The notes under the pieces were generated by a model, which made no database searches, was not told the origin of the DNA, and saw only the letters and a list, made by a program, of their open reading frames with translations. Both the position numbers and the translations under genes were made by a program. DNA of 64,000 nt from NCBI RefSeq assembly GCF_003073045.1, contig NC_037590.1, positions 25,198,449 through 25,262,448 on the forward strand, written 5' to 3'. This document shows, in pieces, positions 1 through 12,900 of this stretch (within the stretch, counting starts at the first letter, position 1; each line of letters starts with the position of its first letter). The DNA comes from Pomacea canaliculata (lineage: Eukaryota > Mollusca > Gastropoda > Architaenioglossa > Ampullariidae).

Positions 1-751
1 GGACAAGACTAAACGACTTCATCGCAAACTTCTACTTGTTACTAAGGTTTGTGGAATCCATTAACAATTTTTTCAACATAACTTGTGAAAAAAGTGTCAA
101 TATATTTTTATTCATGGGTTTTTAATGCTGATAGAAATGCAATTTTCAGATTGAAGCATTTTGTAATGAAGTGCTTCTTATTTGGTCACTCACTTTGTTA
201 TGACTTATTCTCCAGTATTTCTAATCTATGTCCTAAAAGCTATAACTTGAACTACTTAAGCTAGTGGTTGCTATACCTGAAAATATGCCAGTCTGCAGCT
301 GTATTCTGAAGCATCATATTCACCTAAACATGCAGGATAAACAGGCAGTAGATATAGGCAATATAAATGTAACCTGTAAATTTCAGCCTCAAAAATCCAT
401 CCATTAATTAATTATCTTCTACAATTTCAAACCTGCGATCAACGAGCGCCATAACAGTGTACTACATCACGTTAGTTTACCTTTCACAACACTGCCTGCA
501 GTCAACACCAATCAGAGAAAAAGAATGAGTAACAGTTCGGATTATTCGGATGCTGGCAGTCTGGCTTTTTCTTAGTTCTGAAAAACTGCTATTTAAGCAC
601 GAAAAATATAAACTTTCAATGTCCGAATAACCCAAGCTGTTGCACTATATTTACCAATATCTGCAAAAAACACAAACCTTTCAGGTTGGTCTTTAAGTAT
701 GTAGGCTGGATGAATTGTTAGAGCTTATCAGAGCCATCTTTTTTTTGTCAG
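1..751 (+). other. Intron of MAD1L1 (no exon recognised)
   Basis: AT-rich sequence upstream of the first recognised MAD1L1 exon. It ends in a pyrimidine run and CAG acceptor at 749-751. I see no coding exon, RNA gene or mobile element in it. The 5' part of MAD1L1 must lie before this window. Confidence 0.6.
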
Positions 752-3206
752 GAGCGTGAATGCTATAAGAGAATCCTGGATTCCTATGAGAGTGAGATCA
801 CCGTTCAGCTACCGGCTAATGCTCGTGTACAACAGTTAGAAGAGGTGGTGGAGGAGTACCGTACACAGCTTCAGGAACTAGAGACTCAGCTTCAGCAGCT
901 TACAGACAACAACTCAACACTTACAGCACGCTGCCGGGAGGTAAAGAAAATAAAGGGAGACATTTAAGCAGCTTTCCTTTATGTGCTTTCCCAAAAATTA
1001 TTAGTTGCTTGGCAGTTATATTGTTCCTCCTGTGTGCATGTGATCAGTTACTGCAACTTATGCAATTTAATGTATTTCCTAATATATTGACTTTACCATA
1101 TTACTCAAATATTCACTTAAATGCAATGATTTTCCAGAAATTTTTTTTTTTTGCATTTAAGTGAATATTTGTATGCACTATGATCATTGCATTGAAAATG
1201 TTCGTCTACTGTGAAAAAAGGCCATTATCACCCATTAATAATATTGTAGCTTGAAAGGCATCAGCAGAAGGAGAAAGTCACAGTCCAACCAATTTCTCTT
1301 AAGGCTGACCAGGAAAAAATCCAGCAACTGGTGTACGTATCAGCTTTTATGACAATGACTGCTTGTCATTGTATTATTTCTTATTTTTATTGTAACAGTG
1401 GTGGTAGTGATAATGGAACACAACATATTTATTGGGACCAAGATTCTTTCCTTGTTTTTAGCTTTCATGTTGAATTAAAAAGTTAAATGAAGTCACCATA
1501 TAAGAACTGTATTGTCAATATTAAAGTCAATGATAGTGCTGAAAATCAGACATTGTTTTGAGCGGCAAAAGATTCCATATAAGAGCTTTTAGAATTGTTC
1601 ATTGATTGAAATTTGTTCAGATTGCTTTGCTCCTTAAGGCTATGAAGTGACAAACCAAGATTTTACCTTGTGTTATCTTTGATGGGGATTGTTACTGTCT
1701 AGTCAGAATTTTATTTTTTGTTAAAAAAAGGAAGGGCTTGGCTTATGCTCAAATGTCTCTTTTAAGTAAATGTAGTTAAAAGAGGGGGTGCCTTGCCATA
1801 TTTTTAGTTACATGAAGGGAGTGTGTTCTTTCAGAGAACGGATTGTGGAGTTAGAATATAAACTAAAAGTTTCTGAGAATGACAAGATGGTGCTAGAAAT
1901 GAGGATTGAACAACGACATCTTCAGGTGAGATATATCTTTTGGGGATTTTGAATGATTCCAAAGATTAGTATTAAATCCATTTTACTGGCTTCTCATGTT
2001 TAGCAGTTACCTGGATTGAATTTTTTTTTGTGAATTATTGTCCATCAACCCTTTATATGTTAAATGTTAAATCTAATAAAATTCTCAGAGATTTAAAAAA
2101 TAGGACATTATTGTTTGAATCTCTGTGTCATTTCTTTGCTGTCTTTTCAAGGGAGACTTTGATCCATCTTGCACCAAAATTCTTCACTACTCCCTGAATC
2201 CAGCTGCACTTGCTCAAAAGCAAAGACAGCAGGAGTTGGAGAGGCTACAAGAGGAAAATGCACAACTCACAGCTCGTGTGCAGGTGCTGGAATCAAAGAG
2301 GGGAGCAGTTGAAGATGTAACAGAGCAAGTTGATCAGATGCTGCATAGTGCTTCAGACAGCAAAGTAATTGAAGGTTTGTTGGCTCTTTAAAGATTTCCT
2401 CTATTTGATAGCTCTTCAAATGTGACCGTGGCATTTCACATTTTTGTGGGTTAGTGGCATGTCCATTGTATGATCGTATTATGTGCTTGAGCAGTTGTGA
2501 AAAAAGTGGACTTTGACTGGGGTTTGAGTTTGTTATGACAGAGAGGTATGTTGGCATTGTTGCTGATTACACTTGAAGCAAAGCTAATACAGGAATTATT
2601 GTTTTGTGTTTGAGCAGAGTTAAGAGCCCAGCTTGCTCTTGAGGAGCTGCGCAAAAAGCGCCTGGTGGAGGCCTTTAAGAAGACTAGTCATGAGTTTCGA
2701 GAGACTTGCTATCAGCTACTTGGTTACAAGATTGACATGCCAGCTACAGGACAGTACCGTCTTGCAAGCATGTATGCTGAGTCTCCCCATGACTATTTGC
2801 TGTTTAAGGTGGGTACACATCTCTTGAAGGGTTATTGAAACATTTATTTTTTTTAGACTTAGCTTTGTAAAAATAGAGCCTGAAATCTGAAGTTAAAAGA
2901 TAATGGCTAAATGTTTTACTAAAAAGACACTTTTTTCTTCTTTTGATATACATGGCATGAATCATTGTGGTAGTTGGAATTTTTGGATGGGGATCTTTAT
3001 TTTAAACTCTAGATGATGGAATTTTTATGTTTATTCTTGTGTGACAGCAAGGACCATCTGGAGAGATTCAAATGCTGCAGACTGAGTTTTCTGAAAGACA
3101 GCAGGACAAGATGGATCTGTACCTGCAACACAAAGACAGTATTCCAGCATTGCTAAGTGCTATCACCCTTGATCTCTTCAACCAGCAAACTATGAACCTT
3201 GGATGA
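752..3206 (+). CDS. MAD1L1: MAD1-like mitotic arrest deficient protein, 3' part
   Basis: Scaffold of the spindle assembly checkpoint that recruits Mad2 to unattached kinetochores. Six exons are read in frame: 752-940, 1250-1332, 1835-1925, 2152-2374, 2618-2808 and 3048-3206 (stop TGA). All phases agree and all junctions are GT-AG. The first three exons encode coiled coil (for example YESEITVQLPANARVQQLEE). Exon four holds the Mad2-interaction segment (TKILHYSLNPAALAQ). The last two exons form the conserved C-terminal head (EFRETCYQLLGYKI, QYRLASMYAE, SIPALLSAITLDLF). The gene is partial: the N-terminal coiled coil lies before the window. The usual RLK motif of the C-terminal domain reads RLV here. 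Family identity is very secure because order and spacing match vertebrate MAD1 throughout. Confidence 0.95.
1106..1171. repeat. Perfect 21-nt inverted repeat (hairpin) in MAD1L1 intron
   Basis: The arm at 1106-1126 is the exact reverse complement of 1151-1171, separated by a 24-nt T-rich loop. A further partial pairing (the TGCAATGAT arm) recurs near 1181-1190. It lies in the intron before exon 1250-1332. It could be a small fold-back element remnant or a structured intron segment. Confidence 0.6.
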
Positions 3207-3275
3207 ATTCTCTACATCTATCCATAGTGCCTGTGAAATCATCAGCAATAATTATTGCAAAAGAGACTAGGTTAC

Positions 3276-3281
3276 AATAAA
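3276..3281 (+). terminator. MAD1L1 poly(A) signal AATAAA
   Basis: Canonical AATAAA about 70 nt after the stop codon. A second AATAAA at 3436-3441 is an alternative. Confidence 0.5.
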
Positions 3282-3929
3282 TTTTAAACAGATACTTTCA
3301 TCTTCTTGCTGTGGGATATGTTATAAAGTGGAGCAAAAGGAAATAATGTTGAATGTGTGATTGTACTCAAAGCCAGATATTATGTTTGTCACAAAGCCAT
3401 AATGATAAATTATGATTTTTGATAGTTGGATAGAAAATAAATGATCTGATATTAACTTGTATTGAATACAGAAGGGCTTATTTTAGAAAGAGTCAAGATA
3501 GATACAGAGATAGATGCAGGCATGTGTGCACACACAGACATCACAAGATGCAGTTACTTCAACAAGTGAGAAAGTAGATTTGTTTTATAAACACACATTT
3601 TTTTGTGATATGTATGTGTGCTCACACTTTAAATATATGTGCCCAACTAACCCAATGAAGCTGAAACAATTTTATTCTTGGTATGTTTTTTGATCATTTC
3701 TTTGAGAATTCTTGAATTTCTCAAAGAAAATTTAATATCCCACCAAATTAAGACAAATGAGGGTTCTCTGTATCACCTCACTGTACCATCCTGGAAAACA
3801 TCATGTGAGAAACCCATTACAATCATCACACCTCCATTTCCATCTGTATGAGACTCCTACCTATGCATTGTACACATGATCTATTTTGAAGGGGTACCAG
3901 CAGCAAACTGCAATACCTTATTGACCGAC

Positions 3930-4545
3930 AGGCAATGTGAACACACATGAAATAAAGAGCAGCAGCAATAGCAAAGCAGAGAACTACATGAATGAAGTAC
4001 AGCTCAAGGAGAACAACTATAAGTACTTGGGAGACACTCTTTACAAAGATGGCAGCAGTATCATTGCAACAGCAACAATGCCCACGCTGGACATCTGGCA
4101 CAGCAACACAATCAGATTTGCTACAATGTTCAAACTGTAACTGCTAAGCGATGCAGACACTTTTGCTGAAACATCAAAGAGATGCTACTACTTTCAACAG
4201 CCAAAGAGGTTGAGGGAGCTGCATGCAGTCTAAAGAGAGGAAACTCACCTGATCTTGACAAACTCCAGCTGAGCTTCTCGAGCAAAGAATCTAGAAACGG
4301 GAAGAAGAATAGATGCAATAACTAGTCCTACCCTTTTCGAAAAAAAAAAAAAAGGAAGCAGTGAGCAGTGCCAGCATAATAGCCACTCACGCAGTCATGC
4401 TGAATGCACTCAAGAATCGAATTAACACTGAGTCTAAGAAATAGAAGACTAATAGCGGTGCAGTTGAACAAATCTTCTGCTGTCGCATCTTGACAGCAAT
4501 TGCGAGGCTGGACAATATTTGGCGTAACAAAACATCAAGTTGACA
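3930..4545 (+). mobile_element. Decayed RTE-type LINE reverse transcriptase fragments
   Basis: Reading + around 3940-4137 gives NYKYLGDTLYKDGSS followed by IATATMPTLDIWHSNTIRFA, which matches the C-terminal part of RTE/BovB-like reverse transcriptases. It then hits stops and frame breaks. A second piece at about 4489-4536 reads TAIARLDNIWRNKTSS, the same protein segment again. An A-run interrupts at 4340-4352. Two overlapping copies of one protein region indicate two insertions or a local duplication. Non-functional. Confidence 0.6.
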
Positions 4546-4724
4546 AATTACTTGTACACATCCTGCTGTACGGATGACAGACGCTAACGTTGCCTGTCGA
4601 TGAGATATATAGGCCTGATATATTAAAATGCCTGAGGATATGTTGCTTCGAATCTCGTAAAAGTGAGAACGTAAATGGTTATATTTAATGTGGCACGGTT
4701 ACCACCTAGGCTGGCCACCATGCA

Positions 4725-4830
4725 GGGGTTGGGGGAAATTGGTGTTGTACGCCGAGCCTGCAGCTAAGGCTATGTCACGACAAAGCAGCCAGACTTGTAA
4801 ACAGATACCACATTATGGACATTTCTTGCA
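4725..4830 (-). repeat. SINE tail-domain copy
   Basis: About 80 bp (from GGGGGAAATTGGTGTT to AACAGATACCA) aligns at roughly 78% with 52686-52768, part of a tRNA-headed SINE. No clear tRNA head is seen here, so this looks like a truncated copy. The orientation call follows the 52.6 kb copy, whose tRNA head is on the minus strand. Confidence 0.5.
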
Positions 4831-5604
4831 ACAGTCAAGCGGCGGAAGCTTGTCTTGTTCGACCATGTGACTAAAACCGTTCTACGGTGTACTTTGGAGT
4901 GAGGTCATATAGAACCACTTGGCAAACAAAAGGGTGGACTGGTCTTTACGTGCAGGGCCTGGCTTACCAATTAACGCTTAAGACTGACCTGTGCCGATCA
5001 AATTCTGACGGAAATTAAAGACGATCTCGATCTTTTACTGATAGTAAGTTCTTAAAAAAAAAAAAAATGTAATGATCTAAAATGAAGACACTTCATTTAT
5101 TGTAAATTCAAGTTTAGAATGACTTTTATTTTTTTTTCTAGGCGTTATTGGTATTCGGCTTCGGCTAATGTCTAAAATTGTCGTGCATAGCTTTCCAGCT
5201 CCAACGCACCTAACACAAAAACGTTTAACCCCAAATAGAGTTATAGAAATCTGTGCCCCGTGAATATAGAATTGTTGTCAACACCTAATAGAATATCGAA
5301 ATCTGTGGTTCCGTGAATATTATTTTTAACACACATTCTCTCCACGAACATTTGTTATTGGACTGCTGGCAGACGATTCACCCCCCCCCCCCCCAGTTAA
5401 CTGCTAAAACGAGGCATGAGACGACAAAACTTCCGGTTTATTCACGTTCTTTGTTTAGGCTCACCGAGACTACCAGCGGCGAACTTCACAAGAGGCTAAG
5501 CCTTGGTCTTGGCAGACAGACAGCAGTCCACCTATACACGTCCATGTTCGCTCGGCAAAGAAAGTGAAGGGAGGTAACTCTTTTTGAAAGTCAGAAGGAA
5601 GAAA
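4831..5604. other. Intergenic / MRPL58 upstream region
   Basis: No gene recognised. It contains a poly-A tract near 5054, a poly-T tract near 5130 and a poly-C run near 5382. The last 100 bases before the MRPL58 start are the likely promoter and 5' UTR, but no TATA box stands out. Confidence 0.4.
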
Positions 5605-8097
5605 ATGATGCGATTTGTATCATCGTGCAAGCGATTTACAGTGTTATTACAAAGTCCGTTAAACACCGTTTCTATTCCTTTTGAAACGTCAAGATTCAAG
5701 GTACCAAGTAAACGACCGACAAAGTCACTAGATCGACTTAGCACTATAATTTTTATTTATTTTGTAGCAGTAATTTGTGTCATTAGGTAACCTTTTACCA
5801 CCTTAGTTTTTTAGTTTGCCATTTCAGTTTGACGGTCCCTTTTCCTCATACACCACATTGTTCTCCTCCACATTGAGAAGTCACTTTACGGTTCTGTCCC
5901 CCAACTTCAACAAAATCCAGTTAATTCCTGTAATCGTATGATTTCGCTATGACTGAGGAATGCAAATTATTTTCTCACCATGTGCAGCACACAGATGCAA
6001 GAGCAAGGCCAGATACGTCTTCTGTTGACTTTGCAGGCTATATACCCGTCAGTAAGTTCGAAGTGGATCGAATTCCTTGTTACTGTGAATCATAGTATGA
6101 GCATTGGTTACGGAATGTCTCATTGAAATGTAATCAAGCAATACATTGTTAAAAAAACGAATCAAAGATTTCTTTTGCTGTCAAGTAATAACGTACGATA
6201 ATTTGATCCTTTGTAATCTAGTTATTGCCTACTCTAAATCTCAGACTTCCATCGCAAATGTTTTTATCTGCTTTTTGTAAAACTTATTTTTATGCTTTAT
6301 CAACTTATTGGCTGCTATTTGATTTTTTTAAAATAACATTTTCAGATGAACTTGATATCTCATATGCTCGAAGTAGTGGACCTGGTGGACAAAACGTGAA
6401 CAAAGGTAATTTTCAGCTGATAATGATGCTAGATTGTAATGGTTTTAGAGACTTGATTTCATAGAGGAATCCTTTAACTCTGTTTTAGTCACTGTAGCAT
6501 AAACTAGGTTTTTTTTTTTCAGTATTTTTCAAGATGTTTTTAACTGCAAATATCTTTATAAACCTAGATAGCAGCAGTATCTTAATTATACAATGCTACT
6601 CTCCTGCTAAAAGAAAATAACCACTTCAGGCCTTTTTACATTTATTCTTCACAATAATTGTCCCATATCTTCTGTTGGGTGATTGCAGTAAACACAAAGG
6701 TGGAAGTGCGATTCCATTTACAGAGTGCTTCTTGGCTGTCACAAGAAATCAAGGACAAACTGAAAGAAATGGTATGTAAAGATATCTCTTTTGCTGAAGG
6801 TCAACTGATTTCTAAACTGTTTTCCTTTTACATTTATTAAATCTGATAGAAACAGCTTTGCTTGTACTGCCTTTACGTTGATATTTACAGTAGTGTGAAC
6901 TCGTGTCCTCAAAACATATTTATCATTTCAGTATCTAAGAAATATGTAAATGATGTGTCACATAAAAAAATTGTTTGCTGAAGACAGCATTTGACAAGAG
7001 TGGTCAAACTGGCTTAAAGGAACTGCTCCATCCTGTTTTATTCCCTCCCTAGATCTACATTGACTTTGGTGTTTCCTGTTGTTGCAATTATATTTTTACT
7101 TGTACTCCAACTACATCAAGTTGTTTTCACCTATAGACATCTTTCACAATGTCCACAGCCTTTGTGTGGGCCATCTTATCTGAGGCATTTTAACTTGATG
7201 GATAACTCATCTCTAGTTGTTTTTTTTTTGCAATTAAAACTTTGTTTCTGATCTGCAGACCTTGAACATTTTCTGATCTACAGGTGTTATATTTCATTGC
7301 TACACTTTTATATTGGAATGTGGATTTGAGCATGTACAGGATGTTGAATGCATTCTCAGTGAGAAGTGTTTTTATTTTTGCCTTTTGTTCTTGTGGATTG
7401 ACTGCTTTGTAATGACTAAGTTCTAAAATTGATGACCCTGTGCCCCTAACAGTTATTATTATTGTATATTCTTGTTTTTGCAAAGCACTTTGAGCCTGCT
7501 TTGGTGGTAGAGAAATATGATATACAAGTCACATTATTATATGCAAATATGTAGTAATACCTTATTCTTAGATTTCATTCTTTTGAAGTATCATTTACAG
7601 TCTTTAGCATTTAATTATTTTCACAGGAGAGCAACAAGATTACAAAAGATGGATATTTAGTTGTGTCATCTGAAAGGACACGAATTCAGCTCTTAAACCA
7701 AGCTGACTGCATGGACAAATTGAGAACAATGATTTTCCGAGCAGCCATCAGGCCACGGGGACTGACTCAGGAGGAGATTCAGCTTAGGGACAAAAGGTAG
7801 TTGGTGTGCTTTTTAACAGTGATTTATCTTAATTATGAGCACCAAGATCAATATGTAGATTGTGGAATTTGTGTATATGCTTAAATCCAATTTTATTTTA
7901 TGTATGTGTGTGTGCAGTAATTAATAAACACTTAACTTTCCTGAAATAGCAGTTTAATCTTTGTTAGGATTAACAGAATGAATCACCTCCCGCAAAACCT
8001 GCGGCTGTTGTGTTTCAGATTGGCTAAAGCCAAGGAGCAAACATTACTCATGAAGCGGACACATTCTTTGACGAAGCAGAACAGGGGTAGCATGTAG
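5605..8097 (+). CDS. MRPL58: Mitoribosomal peptidyl-tRNA hydrolase ICT1 (mL62)
   Basis: Releases peptidyl-tRNA from stalled mitochondrial ribosomes and is built into the large subunit. Exons: 5605-5700, 5988-6051, 6346-6405, 6689-6771, 7627-7796 and 8019-8097 (TAG), giving 183 residues against about 206 in human. The start is ATG 5605, with ATG 5608 next to it. The first about 30 residues are basic, hydroxylated and nearly free of acids, as expected for a mitochondrial presequence. Residues about 58-73 read ISYARSSGPGGQNVNK, containing the catalytic GGQ. The C-terminal tail (LAKAKEQTLLMKRTHS) is the basic helix that enters the mRNA channel. The exon 1 donor (GTACCA) is weak but required by phase. 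Shorter than human between presequence and GGQ domain. Confidence 0.93.
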
Positions 8098-8168
8098 AAT
8101 ACACAATTTGAACTTTTTTTTTGTGTGTGATTGAAGGATTTTTACTTGCCTGAGTTGGTATGTGTATG

Positions 8169-8174
8169 AATAAA
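8169..8174 (+). terminator. MRPL58 poly(A) signal AATAAA
   Basis: AATAAA 72 nt after the stop codon, with a second copy at 8200-8205. Confidence 0.5.
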
Positions 8175-8205
8175 CACCAGTAAAACATCAATAGTGTTTA
8201 ATAAA

Positions 8206-9987
8206 TACTTAACCAGGTGTGTACATGTGTTAGTAAGATTTGATTTAGCATGTGATATATGGCCTTGAAATGCTTGAACATTCTTCTGTGCTGAGGCCTC
8301 GTGAACCCTCCTTACAACTTAAGCAATGTCTCAGGAACCCATCTAAAAAAACTGTCTTTCCTTCTAGATGGTAGGAATCCATATAGTTTGCCTGTGCAGC
8401 AATTTTCACTTGATATGAGAAGGTACTTTGCATGATTGCAACTCATTTTGACTTGTTAACTTATGCCTGAAAACACTTGAGACTGTTAAAAATGGGAGAG
8501 ATGTCTTTTCTTTTACATGGTGTATTTAAACTTTATTATTATTGAGACACGTTATTTGTTGTCATGGTAAACTCGGAACATACTTTTGTTATTTGAGGGT
8601 ATTTTTCTTCTTTGTGCAGTGCATGTATTAACCAAGGGCTATAAAACTGTAGTGGAAGTGATTAAGAATAACTTCCGTCTGTGCTCTAAATCCTCAGCTG
8701 TCTGCTTCCATATAGTCATAAATTTTCTTCCTGAATATATCAAAACATGAACTTTTGAACATAAGCACATAACTTGAGATGTAATTATACAGGTAACATT
8801 AATTGTCCACAATTCTGTTTTTTCTGGTCACCTGACTATAAATACTAAACATCGTCAGCAACTGTTGGCCATCGGTCACTTTGACCCAAAGCCAGTATAT
8901 CTATACTCTCTGCCAAACCCATGTCCCAATATCAACGTCGCCACAGATCGATCCCAGTCAAGACCAGATTGTACCAACACCAAAAGTAGAATCAACCCAT
9001 GATCAAAAAAAGGATAGATCACTGACGAGACAAATAGCCATTAACATCAGCTATTACCAGCAGAGCCATGCATAGCTCAAACACTATAAATAAACAACTC
9101 TGCAATCGATTACCAACAGAACCATGCCTTGTTTGAGTTCAGCCACCATCTTACCCTCTTAAAAATAGCCACATCCAGAGAACAAACCTCACAGTCATGT
9201 ATAAACATGTTTTTCTCATTGTTTATTTTTTTAAAGCCTTTGTCTTTATTATTTATTTTTAAGTATATGAGACATAGCTTGAGAGATGCTAGGCTAATGC
9301 GAGCTGGACCAAAATGGGTAAGAGAAAATATGACAGCTAACATAGAGAGGCAGGTTGACCTTTCGTTATGGCTGTTTTTTGAAATGACAGTATTTCTGAG
9401 TTTTTCTTATAACATAAATGTAGTATTTAACTGCTTTTACTGTAATGTTACCATTATATACTCAATTCTCATCTGAACCCCCCCCAGAAAAAAACCAAAC
9501 AAACCCAACACCAAGTTCTGAACAACGATGATAGATTTATCTATTAGAAGTATACCTCTGAAATGTTTAATTAATAATAATAATAAGCAAAGTTATTTTA
9601 ATTCTATAATTTCATTGATTATACATTAAAAGCAAATACAATCAATTCTCCAAAAGGGTTTGCAAATAAACAGAACACATTAAGCATAAAAAAACCTTCA
9701 ACTGTTCAAGGGCCAGAATTTTCTCTATTTGGAAAGTTTATCTTCTTAGATCCCCAAAACAGTGTCCCTAAAATCATGGGTTTCGTAGTTTACAAAAGCA
9801 CTTTGACCAAGACTACATGATATAATCTTATCCTTTATCCCTATCTTAATGATGATCATGATAAACCTTCCACTCATTCTTGAAATCATGTTTCAATATA
9901 ATTGTTTAAAACGATGGATTTGTTATTAACATCCATTCACTGGTATCTGAAAACAGTCACGGTTCTCTGATAGTTTCTCCACTTTTT
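8206..9987. other. Intergenic between convergent MRPL58 and NUBP1
   Basis: AT-rich, with no coding exon, RNA gene or clear repeat recognised. It must contain the NUBP1 3' UTR on the minus strand. The open frames seen are short and unlike known proteins. Confidence 0.4.
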
Positions 9988-12900
9988 CTAGCCTTCATCC
10001 ATAGCTTCCCCCGTCTCAGTCTCTCTACTGGATTGTTCTTGGGAACAATGAGCTTGGATTTCTGCAAAAGTGAGAGTTAATGTTCACACTACCTTTCATT
10101 ATGGTGATACCTCACTATAACCATTTTTCCGTTAGAATGGTTTCTTTTAACACTTTCAACAAGTCTGCTAGTAAGAATGTGCGATGTAGTAAAATAACTT
10201 ACTGTGAATAATTTGTACAAAAGCCTGTGTTGCTGGTGAATCTGTCACTTCTTCCAGAAATGACTTTCCTTCATCACAGCACTTGCCTGTTGAATTTTTT
10301 AAGTCACAACTTATATACCACTTTATATCAATGTAAATGCTGAAATACTAAAAACTTATAAATTATGACCAAAATGTAGGATTTAAAATCTGCCTTGTTT
10401 ACAAAAGTATCATTTTAACAATATTTTTTTAAATGGACTTGTGCAACCTTCTGCTAAATGGTATGGAGTTAGTGCACCATAAAATTTAGAGAAAATGTTA
10501 CCATCATGTTTTATTATGCATTTCATTATTTGAACAATAGTTTTTGAGACTGAGAATGTTAGGAACTATTATACAAAGTGTTCACCTATTCGTGAGTCCA
10601 GTGGCAGCCTGCCTAGAAAGGGTACCCTGAAATCTGCTGCCATCTTTTCCCCTCCTCCAGTTGATGGTGGAAAAATATAGGAATCTTTCTGTTAACAAAA
10701 TAAAATCTATTCAATACTTTGGAAAATAAGACAAAATTATAAACCAGTGATTGCTTGTCACAGTATTGGATTTTTAACCTGAAGAGCTTTAATTTTTTTT
10801 TTTATGAGAATAAGATCTTTAAACAGCTGTTCAAGAGATAGGCTAGTGTTGAATAATATTATTTCATGTTACTTTACTAGTAACAAATTTTTGGCTTCAT
10901 TACCTTGCACTTTGGACATATAAAGATACTCATGTTTTCCACCACACCAATTACTGGTAACCCAACACGCTGACAGAAGTTGATTTCTTTACGAACATCA
11001 ATCAATGACACTTCCTGAAAAATTTAAATCACCAATAAGAAATAGAATGACAGTCACCATCATCTTTATTTAACTAGGTTCAGACCTTGGAAGTTGCCAG
11101 ATAATGATAGGTTTAGGCTTAGTCTAAAACTGATTCAAACTGGCTATAGTTTAGGATGAAAGGCAAGGTAGCCTCAGAGGTCTGTAACTACAGCCTCTTA
11201 TTACAGTTTTGTTCCCAATGTCAACACCAAGAAACAGGCCAATAATACAAATATTTTGTGATCTGCAATAATCAATAAATACTACATACAGAGTGGACTT
11301 TGAAAAAAAAAATCAGTAGACTTCATAATGTGAGCATCAACTCAACACTGTCATCATTCACAGTACCTATTAATATTTCAATTAGTGCACTGAATAGCGT
11401 TATTCACACTTACATAAACCATTCAAAAATGTTAGCAACTTGGACACTTTTTTTTAATGGCTAAGCATTTACATTGTCCAACAATTATGTTACTTCAAAC
11501 CCATGGTTTATTAAAGCAGAGTGGTCAATTTCCCTACAAGACCCTTCACAGTTACCATCTGATTTTAACAGATGTGGCAAGTTGTCATGAAGATTTTACT
11601 CCACAAAATTATTATCATCACCTGAGGTGTTGTGAGGACAATGGCACCATCTAGTTGTGTTTGGCTGAGGTACTGCACTATGGATAGATGTTCATCAGAG
11701 GTACCTGGTGGAGTGTCTATGAGCAAGTAATCCAGCTGACCCCAGTCCACATCACGCAAAAACTGCTTGATCAGACCTGATAACACAATGAAATATGCTA
11801 TCAGTCCCTTTCCTTCACACTCTGTCTCAAGCATGTATGTGCTCTCTTACACACACACACACATACACATGCACTATTTGACATCGGATCTGTTTTGAAA
11901 AATATTTTGAAGGCATAACCAATAACTATGTGAATATCTACTTGAAAATGACTACAAAGAGTTTTAAATATTTTTATAAACTGATGATTTCATCACCATT
12001 TTTTCGCGGTCCTCTCCAAATAACAGCATCTTCAGGGCCTTTCAAGAGAAATCCCACAGACATCACAGCTAAGTTGTTAGAAATATACTGGAAACAAGAT
12101 TCAAGAAATGAAGAAGTCAGGTGACATTCATAAAACTTCTTTCTCAGTAAAATTTATTTAATGTGCATGTGTGCTATATAATTACTGGAGCACCAATACA
12201 TTACTGTTCATTTATGTAAGAGTTGTAGGATGACAGCAAGCAGACTCTTCTTTTCTCCAAAAATTTTAGCGTTTTTTAAAACTACATATACTAACTTATA
12301 AATATGAGTGTAGTGGTAAGAACATTTGTTATCAAAGTCTATTTATAGCAAGTACAGTTTGCAGAAGAAGTGCCTGCACTCACTCTCCCATTCTTGTCCA
12401 CAAACACATCTCTATTTGACTATCTTTATAATTTATTTATTCAGTCAATAAGCATAGTTCTCCAAGAAACAATTGTTCGATTGCCCAGCTGCTTTATCTA
12501 TAGGATATTTTCTTGCTTGGCAACAGAGAGGAAAAAAAGATAGCACTTGCTAAACAATGAAATATTGATAAGTAGAGTGAAGAAACAGATAAATGGATGT
12601 GATAAGAAGCTACCAGAGGCTCTTTGCTTCATTGATTAGGTCTGTTCACATTCAAGGGACACCAAAACAAAAATGCTGCCATGGACATACTAACATAATA
12701 TGGTTGCTATTGATGTCTCTACCCTAAGCTTTTGTGAAAACAAATACTTGACAAGGAGCACTTGAAACAAATTCTTTACCCTAAACGTTTGTGAAAACAA
12801 ATTCCACATTGCAATGATTTTACCAAACAAACGAAAAAAAACCATACACAAAATACTGGCTTTTGGTAATGTACAACTATTGCTAGTGAACAGTCAGACC

